DNA of 64,000 bases from Aquidulcibacter paucihalophilus (lineage in GTDB: Bacteria; Pseudomonadota; Alphaproteobacteria; Caulobacterales; Caulobacteraceae), in the NCBI GenBank assembly GCA_030285985.1, contig CP127384.1, positions 2,530,501-2,594,500 of the forward strand. The letters are read 5' to 3'. Below are positions 47,128 through 55,289 of the stretch, in pieces. Both the position numbers and the translations under genes were made by a program. Position 1 is the stretch's first letter. The number at the start of each line of letters is the position of its first letter. Under the pieces are notes generated by a model. The model ran no database searches. It saw only the letters and a list, made by a program, of their open reading frames with translations, and was not told the DNA's origin.

Positions 47128-47889
47128 TCAGCGGTTCAGATCGTACACGCCCGTGATGTCGATCCGCACCGTCAGTTGGCCGGCCGCGACCGGCGTCGAG
47201 CCGCCCGAATCCATGGCCATCTCTGCGCGGGCGAACATGACCTGCGGCTGGGGCGAATAGCCGCCGCCTTCCGTCAGCGAGCGGATGCCGCCCAGTTGCA
47301 CGCCCAGCGCCTGGGCGTAGAGCGAAGCCTTGGCCTGCAGATTGCGCACGGCGATCTGCCGGGCCTGGTTTTCGGCCGCCGACGGGTCTTTCAGGCCGAA
47401 GCCGATGCCGTTGATCTGGTTGACGCCCGCCGCGACCACGGCGTCGGCCGTCGTCCCGACCTTGGTCAGATCATTGATGATCACGGTCACCTGGTTGGAG
47501 GCCTGATAGCCCCGCAGCCGCGGCGGCTCGTTCTGGACGTAGTCATACTGGGCCGACAGGTTCAGGCCGGACGTCTGGACGTCGCGCGCCTCGATCCCGG
47601 CGCGGCGCAGGGCGGCCATGACCTGGTTCATCCGCGTGGCGTTCATCTGCATCGCCTCGGCGGCGGTGGTCGCTTCGGTGACCACGCCGAAGCTGATGGT
47701 GGCCATGTCCGGCGCGATCCTGACCTCGCCATAGGCCGACAGGTTCAGGGCGGGCTGGCTGGCCATGGCGTGGACCATCATCGGCGCGCCGCCCTCGGGC
47801 TGCGACTGGGCCATGGCGGCCGGGGCGCTCATCGCGACGGCGGCCATCAGGGCACCGCCGAGCATCAGGGCGCGGGTGTTGCGGGTCAT
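47128..47889 (-). CDS. SIMPL-domain (DUF541) periplasmic protein, second copy
   Basis: A 253-residue protein starting at ATG 47889. Signal peptide MTRNTRALMLGGALMAAVAMSAPAAMAQ; the mature N-terminus QSQPEGGAPMMVHAMASQP is followed by LNLSAYGEVRIAPDMATISFGVV, AEAMQMNATRMNQVMAALRRAGI, LQAKASLYAQALGVQLGGIRSL and QLTVRIDITGVYDLNR, the SIMPL pattern in standard order. It points towards the other SIMPL gene (45950) with a small membrane-protein gene between. It is closer to the usual family form than the first copy. The role in the envelope is not known. Confidence 0.86.
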   Translation of the reverse strand: MTRNTRALMLGGALMAAVAMSAPAAMAQSQPEGGAPMMVHAMASQPALNLSAYGEVRIAPDMATISFGVVTEATTAAEAMQMNATRMNQVMAALRRAGIEARDVQTSGLNLSAQYDYVQNEPPRLRGYQASNQVTVIINDLTKVGTTADAVVAAGVNQINGIGFGLKDPSAAENQARQIAVRNLQAKASLYAQALGVQLGGIRSLTEGGGYSPQPQVMFARAEMAMDSGGSTPVAAGQLTVRIDITGVYDLNR

Positions 47890-48098
47890 GGGGTAGTCTC
47901 CAGTGAACAAGGACGATCCGTCGGCACCGATCATGTCGGCTGGCCGTGGCCGAACCTTGGCGGTTTGCACCTGAATGAACGCGCGCGCCCCCCTGGCAGG
48001 TTCCGTTCATCGGCATGAAATCGGCGACAGGCTGGCGTCGCGACCATGGCGCTTGGCAATGCGCGGGCCGTCCTGCTAGGCGGTTGGCGCGGCCCGGA

Positions 48099-48174
48099 GG
48101 GCGCGTAGCTCAATGGTTAGAGCCGACCGCTCATAACGGTCTGGTTGGGGGTTCGAGTCCCTCCGCGCCTACCA
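48099..48174 (+). tRNA. tRNA with CAT anticodon (Met elongator or Ile2)
   Basis: A 76-base cloverleaf. Acceptor GGGCGCG pairs with CGCGCCT (with a G-U at the end pair), D stem GCTC/GAGC with loop AATGGTTA, anticodon arm GACCG-CTCATAA-CGGTC (CAT), variable TGGTT, T arm GGGGG-TTCGAGT-CCCTC, A73 and encoded CCA (48172-48174). The CAT anticodon fits elongator methionine or isoleucine with lysidine; the sequence alone does not settle which. It lacks the three consecutive G-C pairs in the anticodon stem expected of the initiator. A terminator hairpin follows. Confidence 0.93.
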
Positions 48175-48183
48175 CCACATGAA

Positions 48184-48214
48184 AACGGCCCCGACGCGAT
48201 GCGCCGGGGCCGTT
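48184..48214. terminator. Bidirectional terminator after the tRNA
   Basis: AACGGCCCC (48184-48192) pairs with GGGGCCGTT (48206-48214) around a 13-base loop. AAAA precedes the left arm, which gives a U-run to minus-strand transcripts of the beta-helix gene; the plus strand has only TTCTCGT. The same arms occur at 8169-8200. Confidence 0.7.
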
Positions 48215-48234
48215 CTCGTATCGATGTTCCGACG

Positions 48235-49725
48235 TCAGCGGTTGAAGAAGCCGCCGCCGCCGCGCCAGCGGTTGTCGCCACGGTTGCGCTCGTCGCGAAC
48301 GTAGCGACCGTCGCGGGTGTAGTAGCCGATGCCGCTCTGGTAATCGCGATAGCCATCCAGCTGATAGCCGTCGTCCTGGTAGGGCAGACCCAGCAGGCCG
48401 TCCTCGTCGTCCCACCAGTTCTGCGGATAGGCGCCGTACATGCACTGCCAGCCGTCGCCGTCGCGCCAGTAGGGTTCGTAGCGGCCGCGATAGCGGTCGC
48501 GGAACTGGGCGCTGCACAGATAGCGCGACCAGACCCGGTTGCCGCTGGCTTCCACCGAGGCGCGGCTCTCGGCGTAGATCACCTCGCGCACGCCCGAGAA
48601 GACGTTGTTGGCGACCACCGCATGTCCGGAGGCGGCGGCGACGCCGACCTCGCTCGCACGGATGCGGCTGTCGGTCAGGCGCAGTTCGCCGTTGTAGAGC
48701 ACCACGCCCTTGTCCGAGCGGCCGACGCGGCTGTTGGTGATGTTGACCGAGGCACCCTCGATGGCCACGCCCTCGACATAGCCGAGGATGGCGGTGTTCT
48801 CGATCTCGACCCGGCCGTATTCCCGGCCGGAGCGAATGACGATGCCGATCGACCGCGGTCCGAAGGCATTGGGCGCGCCCGTGCCCTTCAGTGTGACGTT
48901 CGTCAGGCGCGAGGTCTGTCCACCCGCCGGTGCCAGTTCGAGCCCGGACTGGGCACCGGTGACCGCCAGCTCCCAGGCGTTCAGCACCGCGCCGTCGGCG
49001 ACGATCGCCGGCGCGATGGTCTGGGCGTCGATGATGGCGTTGCGGAGGTCGATCAGGCCCCCGTCGGCATAGATGGCCGCTTCGTCGCCGCCGTGGCGGA
49101 AGGCGACCCGGTTCATGACGATCTCGGCGCCGTAGCTGACGATGCAGGCGGCGTCGCCGGCGCGCGGCGAGGCGAAGATCATGTCGCGGATCTCGACCCG
49201 CACGCCCTGCGACACCGTCATGCAGGGCAGGCCGTCCGGAGCCATCAGGGTCGGCTCGGGATTGCTGCCCCAGTCACGCGGATCGAAGCCGCCCTCGCCG
49301 ATGATGGTCAGCGGCTTGTCGATGTTCAGCCAGCCGACGCAGGCACCGCCGCGGGCGCGGATCACCAGGGTGCCGCCCGGGCGCACCCGGCGCACGGCGT
49401 CCTCGACCGCCCCGGTGCCGGGATTGCCGCCGCAGTCGATCAGCACGATCTCCTCGCCGCCCGGCCGCAGGGGCCCCGGCCGCCAGTCAGGCCGGTGCTG
49501 GCCGTAGTCGTAGCGACGATGCTGCGAGCGCCGGTTGCGCGAGCTGCGAGTCGGCGGGTCCAGCAGCACGCCGAAATTCGGGCGGGTCTGGCTCTCGACC
49601 TTGGCGGCGACCTGGGCGTGGGCCGGCCCGTCCCCCATGGCGAAGGCGGTGACGGCCACGGCGATCGCCGCGGCTCCGCCGATCAGGCTGAGGATGGTGC
49701 GGTTAGAGGTGCGGTGGGTGATCAT
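48235..49725 (-). CDS. Right-handed parallel beta-helix protein, secreted
   Basis: A 496-residue protein from ATG 49725 (MITHRTSNRTILSLIGGAAA); residues 1-37 are a signal with a long n-region, cleavage near AHA. The core (about 110-400) is built of repeated short strands such as GVRVEIRDMIFASP, EIVMNRVAFRHGGDEAAIYADGGLIDLRNAIIDAQ, VEGVAIEGASVNITNSRVGRSD and ASGHAVVANNVFSGVR, the pattern of pectate-lyase-type parallel beta-helices (PF13229). The C-terminal 110 residues are rich in Tyr, Arg, Trp and Asp (WRDGDGWQCMYGAYPQNWWDDEDG) and end in a Gly/Arg tail. No catalytic residues could be identified, so binding or scaffold use is possible. It begins 13 bases after the stop of the Sel1 gene. Confidence 0.82.
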   Translation of the reverse strand: MITHRTSNRTILSLIGGAAAIAVAVTAFAMGDGPAHAQVAAKVESQTRPNFGVLLDPPTRSSRNRRSQHRRYDYGQHRPDWRPGPLRPGGEEIVLIDCGGNPGTGAVEDAVRRVRPGGTLVIRARGGACVGWLNIDKPLTIIGEGGFDPRDWGSNPEPTLMAPDGLPCMTVSQGVRVEIRDMIFASPRAGDAACIVSYGAEIVMNRVAFRHGGDEAAIYADGGLIDLRNAIIDAQTIAPAIVADGAVLNAWELAVTGAQSGLELAPAGGQTSRLTNVTLKGTGAPNAFGPRSIGIVIRSGREYGRVEIENTAILGYVEGVAIEGASVNITNSRVGRSDKGVVLYNGELRLTDSRIRASEVGVAAASGHAVVANNVFSGVREVIYAESRASVEASGNRVWSRYLCSAQFRDRYRGRYEPYWRDGDGWQCMYGAYPQNWWDDEDGLLGLPYQDDGYQLDGYRDYQSGIGYYTRDGRYVRDERNRGDNRWRGGGGFFNR

Positions 49726-49738
49726 GCTTCCGCCCTCC

Positions 49739-51223
49739 TTAGCGGCGCTGCTGCGAACGGGAGACCTGGGCCAGCACCGCCTGCAGGCGGCCGGCCGAGG
49801 GGCCGAAGCCGGACAGGGCGGAGTCGATTCGAAGGGCCACGGCCTGGGCCTTGTCCTGGTCCGCCACCCCCGCGACGCCGAGCGCGAAATAGCTCGACAT
49901 GGCGAATTTGGCTTCGGGGCTGCCCTGACGCGCGGCCTCCTCGAACCATTTGAAGGCGCGGGCGTAGTCGGCGGGCAGGCCGACACCCTCGGCATACATC
50001 ACCGCCAGCACCAGCTGGGCTTCCGACGAGCCGTTGATGGCGGCCAGCTGGATGGCGCGGACGCGTTCCAGATGTGAGAGCCGGCCCTCCATCGGATGGC
50101 CCAGCATGGCTTCCAGCGTCTCGACCTGACGCTTGGACAGGTCCTCAGGCCGCAGGGCGACCGTTTCGCTGACGCCGAGATACCGCATGGCGCGGCCGAC
50201 GTGCAGGAACGGCAATTCGGTGCCCATCCGGCCCAGAGCATATTCATAGGCGTCGCCGCGCGGACGGCTTTCGTCCGAGAAGGGCACACCCGACTGCGGC
50301 GCGGTGTTGGGGTAGAATTCGAAGGGCGGCGTCCACTGCCGCGCCTTGGTCTCGACGAACCGCTGATAGGTGTCGCGGCTCGGGGCGGAGCGCTCGAAAT
50401 CCCTCAGCAGGACATAGGCCCCGACATCGCCGGTCTGCACTGCGAGGTAGTTGTACAGATAGGCGTCGACGTCGTTGCGCTGGAACAGGTTGGTCGCCGC
50501 ATAGTAGCCGCGCCGGTTGCGGTCGCGGCTGTTGCCGCCGGGGTTGCGGCCCCAGGCCTCGCGGGCCTCGCGGTTGTCCTCGGGCTCACCGAACGGGCCG
50601 TACAGGCCGTCGTGCAGCCGCGCCAGGGTGCGGTAGCCGTAGGCGTCCTGGGTCGAGAGCACATAGATGACGCGGTCGCGGACCGCCTCCTGCTCTTCGC
50701 GCGTCATCTGGCCCAGCTGGCGGTCCAGCTTCTGGTAGGCCGTGTGACGTTCCCAGGCGCGGCAGTCGTCGTATTTCGACAGCGGCCGCCAGCCGCCGAA
50801 CCCGCCGCGGTCGACGCGGTTGATCGGGGCGTAGCCCTCGTTGTTGGCCAGCGCCATGGCGTACCAGGTGGCGCTTTCGATCGGATCCTCGATGTTCTTG
50901 TCGGTCGCCCGGATCGCGGCATAGCGCCCGCCCAGCTCGAGCTGGGCGAAGAAGTCGCCACGGAAGGCGGCGCGGCGCAGCGCCCGCAAGCCGGTTTCCT
51001 GGGCGTTGAACTCGGACCCGGTCAGCGACGCGGGGCGCGGGCAGGCGTTGGAGGCGGCGTCATTGCGTTGCCAGAACTGCACGCCATTGCCGCCGCTGTT
51101 GCCGCACGAGACCATGCCGACAGCGGTCAGCGCGAGCACGCCCGCGACCGCGGCGATGGCGACGGGACCGCGGCCCCGACCGAAACGGGAGCCGCCTTCC
51201 TGGTTGGATCGACCCTCGCTCAT
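49739..51223 (-). CDS. Sel1-repeat lipoprotein or membrane-anchored protein
   Basis: A 494-residue protein from ATG 51223, behind GAGGGGGAG. An Arg/Gly-rich N-terminus is followed by a hydrophobic stretch VAIAAVAGVLALTAVGMVSC (residues 21-40) that may be a lipobox. Sel1-type repeats appear near residues 80-130 (ALRRAAFRGDFFAQLELGGRY) and 395-470 (LAAINGSSEAQLVLAVMYAEGVGLPADYARAFKWFEEAARQGSPEAKFAMSSYFALG). The middle is rich in Arg/Asp/Tyr (residues 200-330). Such repeats bind partner proteins. It is directly upstream of the beta-helix gene (13-base gap), so the two are probably an operon. Function unknown. Confidence 0.78.
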   Translation of the reverse strand: MSEGRSNQEGGSRFGRGRGPVAIAAVAGVLALTAVGMVSCGNSGGNGVQFWQRNDAASNACPRPASLTGSEFNAQETGLRALRRAAFRGDFFAQLELGGRYAAIRATDKNIEDPIESATWYAMALANNEGYAPINRVDRGGFGGWRPLSKYDDCRAWERHTAYQKLDRQLGQMTREEQEAVRDRVIYVLSTQDAYGYRTLARLHDGLYGPFGEPEDNREAREAWGRNPGGNSRDRNRRGYYAATNLFQRNDVDAYLYNYLAVQTGDVGAYVLLRDFERSAPSRDTYQRFVETKARQWTPPFEFYPNTAPQSGVPFSDESRPRGDAYEYALGRMGTELPFLHVGRAMRYLGVSETVALRPEDLSKRQVETLEAMLGHPMEGRLSHLERVRAIQLAAINGSSEAQLVLAVMYAEGVGLPADYARAFKWFEEAARQGSPEAKFAMSSYFALGVAGVADQDKAQAVALRIDSALSGFGPSAGRLQAVLAQVSRSQQRR

Positions 51224-51488
51224 ACTCCCCCTCGTACGACTAAAGCGGGCAGCCACGTGCCCATTGCGCCTACTTCGCGCAAGCGGGACAGTCCGGCCCC
51301 GTTAACCATCTGTCAAGGTAAACGCCGGTTTGCGATAAAGCGTTGCCGCATAGCGGCCTTTTTGTGACCCGCAGATAGTTTTCCACGGGAATCAGCAGCT
51401 TGGTCACTCGCCTGTCAGGGGAAACGTCCCGCTCGCCAGCCGGCGGAAGGCTTCCTATATGGGGCATCCGGACCCCTGGAGCACCCTG

Positions 51489-51980
51489 ATGGCCTATGCC
51501 GCCCGCGACGATCGACCCGCCGACAAGGCCGCCCGCTATGCCGAGGTCGAGGCCGAGATCCTGGCCGTCCTGGACGGCGAGCCCAACCGCACCGCGCGCA
51601 TGGCCACCGTCGCCTCCATGCTGGCCGACGCCTTTCCCGTCTTCTTCTGGACCGGCTTCTACGTGGTCGACCCGGACAAGACCCAGGAACTGGTGGTCGG
51701 TCCCTACCAGGGCACCCTGGGCTGTCTGAGAATCGCCTTCGGCCGCGGCGTCTGCGGGACGGCGGCACAGGATCGCGCGACGCAGATCGTCGCCGACGTC
51801 CATGCCTTCCCCGGCCACATCGCCTGCGACAGCCGCTCGGCCAGCGAGATTGTGGTGCCGGTGTTCGACGCTTCGGGTGCGCTGATCGCCGTGTTTGATG
51901 TCGACGCGACCGAGACGTCCGCTTTTGACGCCTTGGACGCCCATGCGCTCGAAGGTTTGATGGCCCGGGTATTCGGCTGA
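51489..51980 (+). CDS. msrC: Free methionine-(R)-sulfoxide reductase (GAF domain)
   Basis: A 163-residue GAF-domain enzyme. The three Cys of the family are in the right places: GPYQGTLGC (Cys79), GRGVCGTAA (Cys89) and FPGHIACDSRSASEIVVP (Cys113), the spacings 10 and 24 seen in yeast and E. coli enzymes. FFWTGFYVVDPDKTQELVVGPYQG and VVPVFDASGALIAVFDVDAT complete the fold. It reduces free Met-(R)-sulfoxide in the cytoplasm. I start at ATG 51489; an ATG 30 bases upstream is an alternative. Opposite to the Sel1 gene, divergent promoter region 51224-51488 with no other gene; a CtrA-like half match is at 51302-51316. Confidence 0.93.
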   Translation: MAYAARDDRPADKAARYAEVEAEILAVLDGEPNRTARMATVASMLADAFPVFFWTGFYVVDPDKTQELVVGPYQGTLGCLRIAFGRGVCGTAAQDRATQIVADVHAFPGHIACDSRSASEIVVPVFDASGALIAVFDVDATETSAFDALDAHALEGLMARVFG

Positions 51981-52073
51981 GTCAGGCAAACGACGCGGAC
52001 GCTTCGCGGCGTGTTTTTTCATCGGCAGCCGGACGCTATGGAGTGATCGGGCTGCAATTTTCAGGAGTGGGCC

Positions 52074-52751
52074 ATGTCTGATCGGGTGATCGCAATCACG
52101 GGCGGCCACGGCGTCCTGGGCCGGGCCGTGGTCGAGGCGGCCCTGGCCGACGGGCTGAGGGTCGCGGTCATCGACCATGCCTCGGGTCAGTCCGCGCCCG
52201 ACGGCGTGCTCGAACTGGGCGGCGTCGACCTGACCGACGCGAACGCGGCGAAGACCGCCATCGACGCCGTGGTCGCGCATTTCGGCCGACTGGACGCCCT
52301 GCTCAACATCGCCGGCGGCTTCGTATGGCAGACCACCGACGACGCCGAGCCCGCCTGGGCAAAGATGTTCGCGCTCAACCTGACCACGGCCCTGAACGCC
52401 AGCCGCGCCGCCCTGCCCCATCTCAAGGCCTCGGCTGAGGGCCGGATCGTCAATGTCGGGGCCAATGCGGCGCTGAAGAGCGCGGCCGGCATGGGAGCCT
52501 ACGCCGCCTCCAAGGCCGGCGTCCACCGCCTGACCGAAAGTCTGGCCGAGGAGCTCAAGGACACGTCTGTGACCGTCAACGCCGTCCTGCCCTCGATCCT
52601 CGACACCGCCCAGAACCGCAAGGACATGCCCGACGCCGACCCGACGAAATGGGTCGCTCCGTCAGACCTCGCCCACGTCATGCTGTTCCTGGCCGCCCCG
52701 GGCAGCCGGGCCATCACCGGGGCGCTGATCCCGGTCACGGGCAAGGTCTGA
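52074..52751 (+). CDS. Short-chain dehydrogenase/reductase
   Basis: A 225-residue classical SDR. The NAD(P) site is AITGGHGVLGRAV (TGxxxGxG). The catalytic block is Ser (EGRIVNVGANA region), Tyr in GAYAASKAGVHRLTESLAEEL, that is YxxxK, and LLNIAGGFVWQT supplies the NNAG-like motif as NIAG. DGRIVN... GANAALKSAAGMGAYAASKAG shows the catalytic Ser replaced or shifted (GANAALKS), which is worth checking. The substrate is unknown. It is joined to the CoA-lyase gene by a one-base overlap (TGATG). Confidence 0.86.
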   Translation: MSDRVIAITGGHGVLGRAVVEAALADGLRVAVIDHASGQSAPDGVLELGGVDLTDANAAKTAIDAVVAHFGRLDALLNIAGGFVWQTTDDAEPAWAKMFALNLTTALNASRAALPHLKASAEGRIVNVGANAALKSAAGMGAYAASKAGVHRLTESLAEELKDTSVTVNAVLPSILDTAQNRKDMPDADPTKWVAPSDLAHVMLFLAAPGSRAITGALIPVTGKV

Positions 52752-53659
52752 TGCCGGCCGCGTCGGATCGGGAGATCCCGCAGGGTCGACGAGCGCGGCC
52801 AATCGAGTTGACCCGCTCTGTTCTCTATCTGCCCGCCAGCAATTCAAGAGCGATCGAGAAGGCGCGCGGCCTGAACGCCGACGCCGTGATCCTCGACCTC
52901 GAGGACGCCGTCGCGCCCGACGCCAAGGCCGAGGCGCGTCAGGCCGCCGTCGCCGCGCTCAGGGCGGGCGGGTTCAGCGCGCGCGTCGGGGTTCGCATCA
53001 ACGGCCTCGACACGGTCTGGGGTGCCGACGACCTCGCCGCCCTCGCCGGTCTGAAGCCGGACTTCGTGGTCGCGCCCAAGATCGAGAGCCCGGAGGCCGT
53101 CCGCGAAGTGGCCGCCCGCCTGCCCGCCGGCGTTGGCCTGTGGATCATGGTCGAGACGCCGCTGTCGGTGCTGCGGCTAGACGCCATCGCCGGGGCCGGT
53201 GCCCCGCTGGCGGCCCTGATGCTCGGCATCAACGATTTCGGCGAGCGGATGAACCTGGTCCTCGGCCCGGACCGCGAGCCGCTCAAGCCCTGGCTCGCCG
53301 CCGTGGTCGCCGCCGCGCGCGGTCACGGTCTGCTGGCCATCGACGGCGTGGTCAACGCCACCGACGACGCCGACCGGCTGGGCACCGAATGCCGGCAGGG
53401 CCGCGCCTTCGGCTTCGACGGCAAGAGCCTGATCCACCCCGCCCAGATCGACGCCGCCAACGCCGCCTTCTCCCCGTCGTCCGAGGAGGTGGTCCGGGCC
53501 CGCGAGGTCGTCGATGCCTTCGCCTCCGCCGACGCCGAGGGCAAGGGTGCGATCCGCGTCGGCTACCGCATGGTCGAGCGCCTCCACCTCGACGCCGCCC
53601 ACCGCCTTCTGGCCCGCCACGAGGCGGCCTCGACGCGGCCCGGAGACAGGCCTATCTAG
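52751..53659 (+). CDS. HpcH/HpaI aldolase-family CoA ester lyase
   Basis: A 302-residue TIM-barrel protein from ATG 52751 overlapping the SDR stop (TGATG). TRSVLYLPASNSRAIEKARGLNADAVILDLEDAVAPDAKAEAR is the standard CitE/malyl-CoA lyase start; VGVRINGLDT, VAPKIESPEAVREVA, MVETPLSVLRLDAIAG and LGINDFGERMN (metal-binding Glu/Asp loops) follow, then GRAFGFDGKSLIHPAQIDAANAAF. The family cleaves or hydrolyses citryl-, malyl- or methylmalyl-type CoA esters; the true substrate is open. It sits between SDR and the synthase in one transcription unit. Confidence 0.9.
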   Translation: MPAASDREIPQGRRARPIELTRSVLYLPASNSRAIEKARGLNADAVILDLEDAVAPDAKAEARQAAVAALRAGGFSARVGVRINGLDTVWGADDLAALAGLKPDFVVAPKIESPEAVREVAARLPAGVGLWIMVETPLSVLRLDAIAGAGAPLAALMLGINDFGERMNLVLGPDREPLKPWLAAVVAAARGHGLLAIDGVVNATDDADRLGTECRQGRAFGFDGKSLIHPAQIDAANAAFSPSSEEVVRAREVVDAFASADAEGKGAIRVGYRMVERLHLDAAHRLLARHEAASTRPGDRPI

Positions 53660-53680
53660 TCCGTCCAGAAACAGAACGCG

Positions 53681-53730
53681 GCCCCTGCCCTCAAGCAGCG
53701 AGCGGCCGCGCCGCGAGCGTCAGGGCCCCA
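53681..53730 (+). repeat. Third copy of the short repeat, just before the synthase start
   Basis: CCTGCCCTCAAGCAG and GCGAGC are followed by a GGCCGCGCC-like middle, then GCGAGCGTCAGGGCCC, matching the tandem copies at 41835-41920. GCCCTCAAG and the terminal AGGGCC can form a hairpin, and the copy ends six bases before the ATG at 53737. Confidence 0.6.
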
Positions 53731-53736
53731 CGTCTC

Positions 53737-54858
53737 ATGTCTCATGCCGTCATTGCCGCCACCGGCCTGTTCACCCCCGAACAGTCGATCTCCAACGCCG
53801 AGCTGGTCGCCGCCTACAACGCCTATGCCGAGCGGTTCAACGCCGACCACGCCGCCGAAATCGCCGAGGGCGACGTCGCCGAACTGACCCCCTCCTCGGT
53901 CGAGTTCATCGAGAAGGCCTCCGGCATCAAGTCGCGCTTCGTGCTCGACAAGGCGGGGGTCCTCGATCCCGCCCGCATGGCCCCGAACATTCCCGAGCGC
54001 TCCAACGACGACCTGTCGATCATGGCCGAGATGGCCGTCGCCGCCGCGCGTCAGGCCATCGCCGCCTGGGGCAAGCCGGTCAGCGAGATCGGCGCGGTCC
54101 TGTGCGCCGCCTCCAACATGCCGCGCCCCTATCCGGCCCTGTCCATAGAGGTGCAGCAGGCTCTCGGCATCGAGGGCTTCGCCTTCGACATGAACGTGGC
54201 CTGCTCTTCCGCCACCTTCGGCATCAAGACCGCCGCCGACTTCATCGCCTCGGGCTCGGTCAAGGCCGTGCTGATGGTCAACCCCGAGGTCTGCTCGGCT
54301 CACCTGAACTTCAAGGACCGCGACAGCCATTTCATCTTTGGCGACGTCGCCACCGCCGTCATCGTCGAGGCCTCGGACCAGGCTGGCCCCGGCGGCTGGG
54401 ACGTGATTGGCACCCGGCTGAAGACCATCTACTCCAACAACATCCGCAACAATTTCGGCTTCCTGAACAACGCCGCCCCCGAGGGTATCGGCGCGGCCGA
54501 CAAACTGTTCATCCAGCAGGGCCGAAAGGTCTTCAAGGACGTGGTGCCGATGGTCTCGGACATGATCGTCGACCACGCCCGGGACCTCGGCATCGACCCC
54601 GCGACCCTCAAGCGGATGTGGCTGCACCAGGCCAACATCAACATGAACCAGTTCATCGGCCGCAAGGTGCTGGGCCGCGAGCCGACGCCGGAAGAGAACG
54701 TCATCATCCTCGATGAATACGCCAACACCTCCTCGGCCGGCTCGATCATCGCCTTCCACCTGCGCCAGCAGGACATGGCCCCCGGCGATACCGGCCTGAT
54801 CTGCAGCTTCGGGGCCGGCTATTCCGCCGGGACCGTCTTCGTGCGGAAGCGCGGCTGA
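53737..54858 (+). CDS. Beta-ketoacyl-ACP synthase III-like enzyme (long form)
   Basis: A 373-residue thiolase-fold protein from ATG 53737 (MSHAVIAATGLFTPEQSISNA). The triad is intact: Cys in FAFDMNVACSSATFGI, His in WLHQANINMNQF, Asn in YANTSSAGSII, as in FabH. An insertion near residues 25-55 (AYNAYAERFNADHAAEIAEGDVAEL) and the extended core distinguish it from the ~320-residue housekeeping FabH and recall the octanoyl-CoA-preferring synthase of Pseudomonas (PA3286), as I remember it. It condenses an acyl-CoA with malonyl-ACP. Neighbours suggest fatty-acid or polyketide-like synthesis. Its stop overlaps the next ATG (TGATG at 54856-54860). Confidence 0.87.
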   Translation: MSHAVIAATGLFTPEQSISNAELVAAYNAYAERFNADHAAEIAEGDVAELTPSSVEFIEKASGIKSRFVLDKAGVLDPARMAPNIPERSNDDLSIMAEMAVAAARQAIAAWGKPVSEIGAVLCAASNMPRPYPALSIEVQQALGIEGFAFDMNVACSSATFGIKTAADFIASGSVKAVLMVNPEVCSAHLNFKDRDSHFIFGDVATAVIVEASDQAGPGGWDVIGTRLKTIYSNNIRNNFGFLNNAAPEGIGAADKLFIQQGRKVFKDVVPMVSDMIVDHARDLGIDPATLKRMWLHQANINMNQFIGRKVLGREPTPEENVIILDEYANTSSAGSIIAFHLRQQDMAPGDTGLICSFGAGYSAGTVFVRKRG

Positions 54859-55289
54859 TGGTCGACCGCAGCGACATCGGTGCCGTCGTCGACGCCATGT
54901 ACGCCTGCATCTCCGGCCCCGCCGGGCCGCGCGACTGGACCACCCAGCGCGAGATCTTTCACCCCGACAGCCGTCAGGCCCGCACCGGCCTCGACGCCGA
55001 AGGCCGCCCGACCATGATCGTCATGGGCCGGGAGGAGTATCAGGCAAACGTCACGCCCTTCTTCGCGGAAAACGGCTTCTTCGAGGTCGAGATCAGCCGC
55101 CGGATCAGCGAGTTCGGCAACATGGCCCACGTCTGGTCGATCTACGAGGCCCGCACCCGGCCGGAGGATGCCGAGCCCGAGCGCCGCGGGATCAATTCGA
55201 TCCAGCTTTGCCGGGGCCCGGACGGCCTGTGGTCCATCCTGCACATGATCTGGGACAACGAGCGTCCCGGCCTCACGGCGTCGGCGTAG
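54858..55289 (+). CDS. NTF2-like (SnoaL-type) domain protein
   Basis: A 143-residue soluble protein. VDRSDIGAVVDAMYACISGPAGPRDWTTQREIFHPDSRQA at the start, then TPFFAENGFFEVEISRRISEFGNMAHVWSIYEAR and INSIQLCRGPDGLWSILHMIWD, fit the cone-like NTF2/SnoaL fold often found as small enzymes or ligand carriers. No catalytic residues stand out with certainty. It starts on the stop of the ketoacyl synthase (TGATG) and overlaps the convergent M48 gene by 17 bases. The operon suggests action on the same lipid product. Confidence 0.68.
   Translation: MVDRSDIGAVVDAMYACISGPAGPRDWTTQREIFHPDSRQARTGLDAEGRPTMIVMGREEYQANVTPFFAENGFFEVEISRRISEFGNMAHVWSIYEARTRPEDAEPERRGINSIQLCRGPDGLWSILHMIWDNERPGLTASA

Noticed and set aside
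48099..48174. tRNA read as the initiator fMet
   Set aside because: The anticodon stem is GACCG/CGGTC without the three consecutive G-C pairs next to the loop, and the first acceptor pair is G-U rather than the C/A mismatch of initiators.
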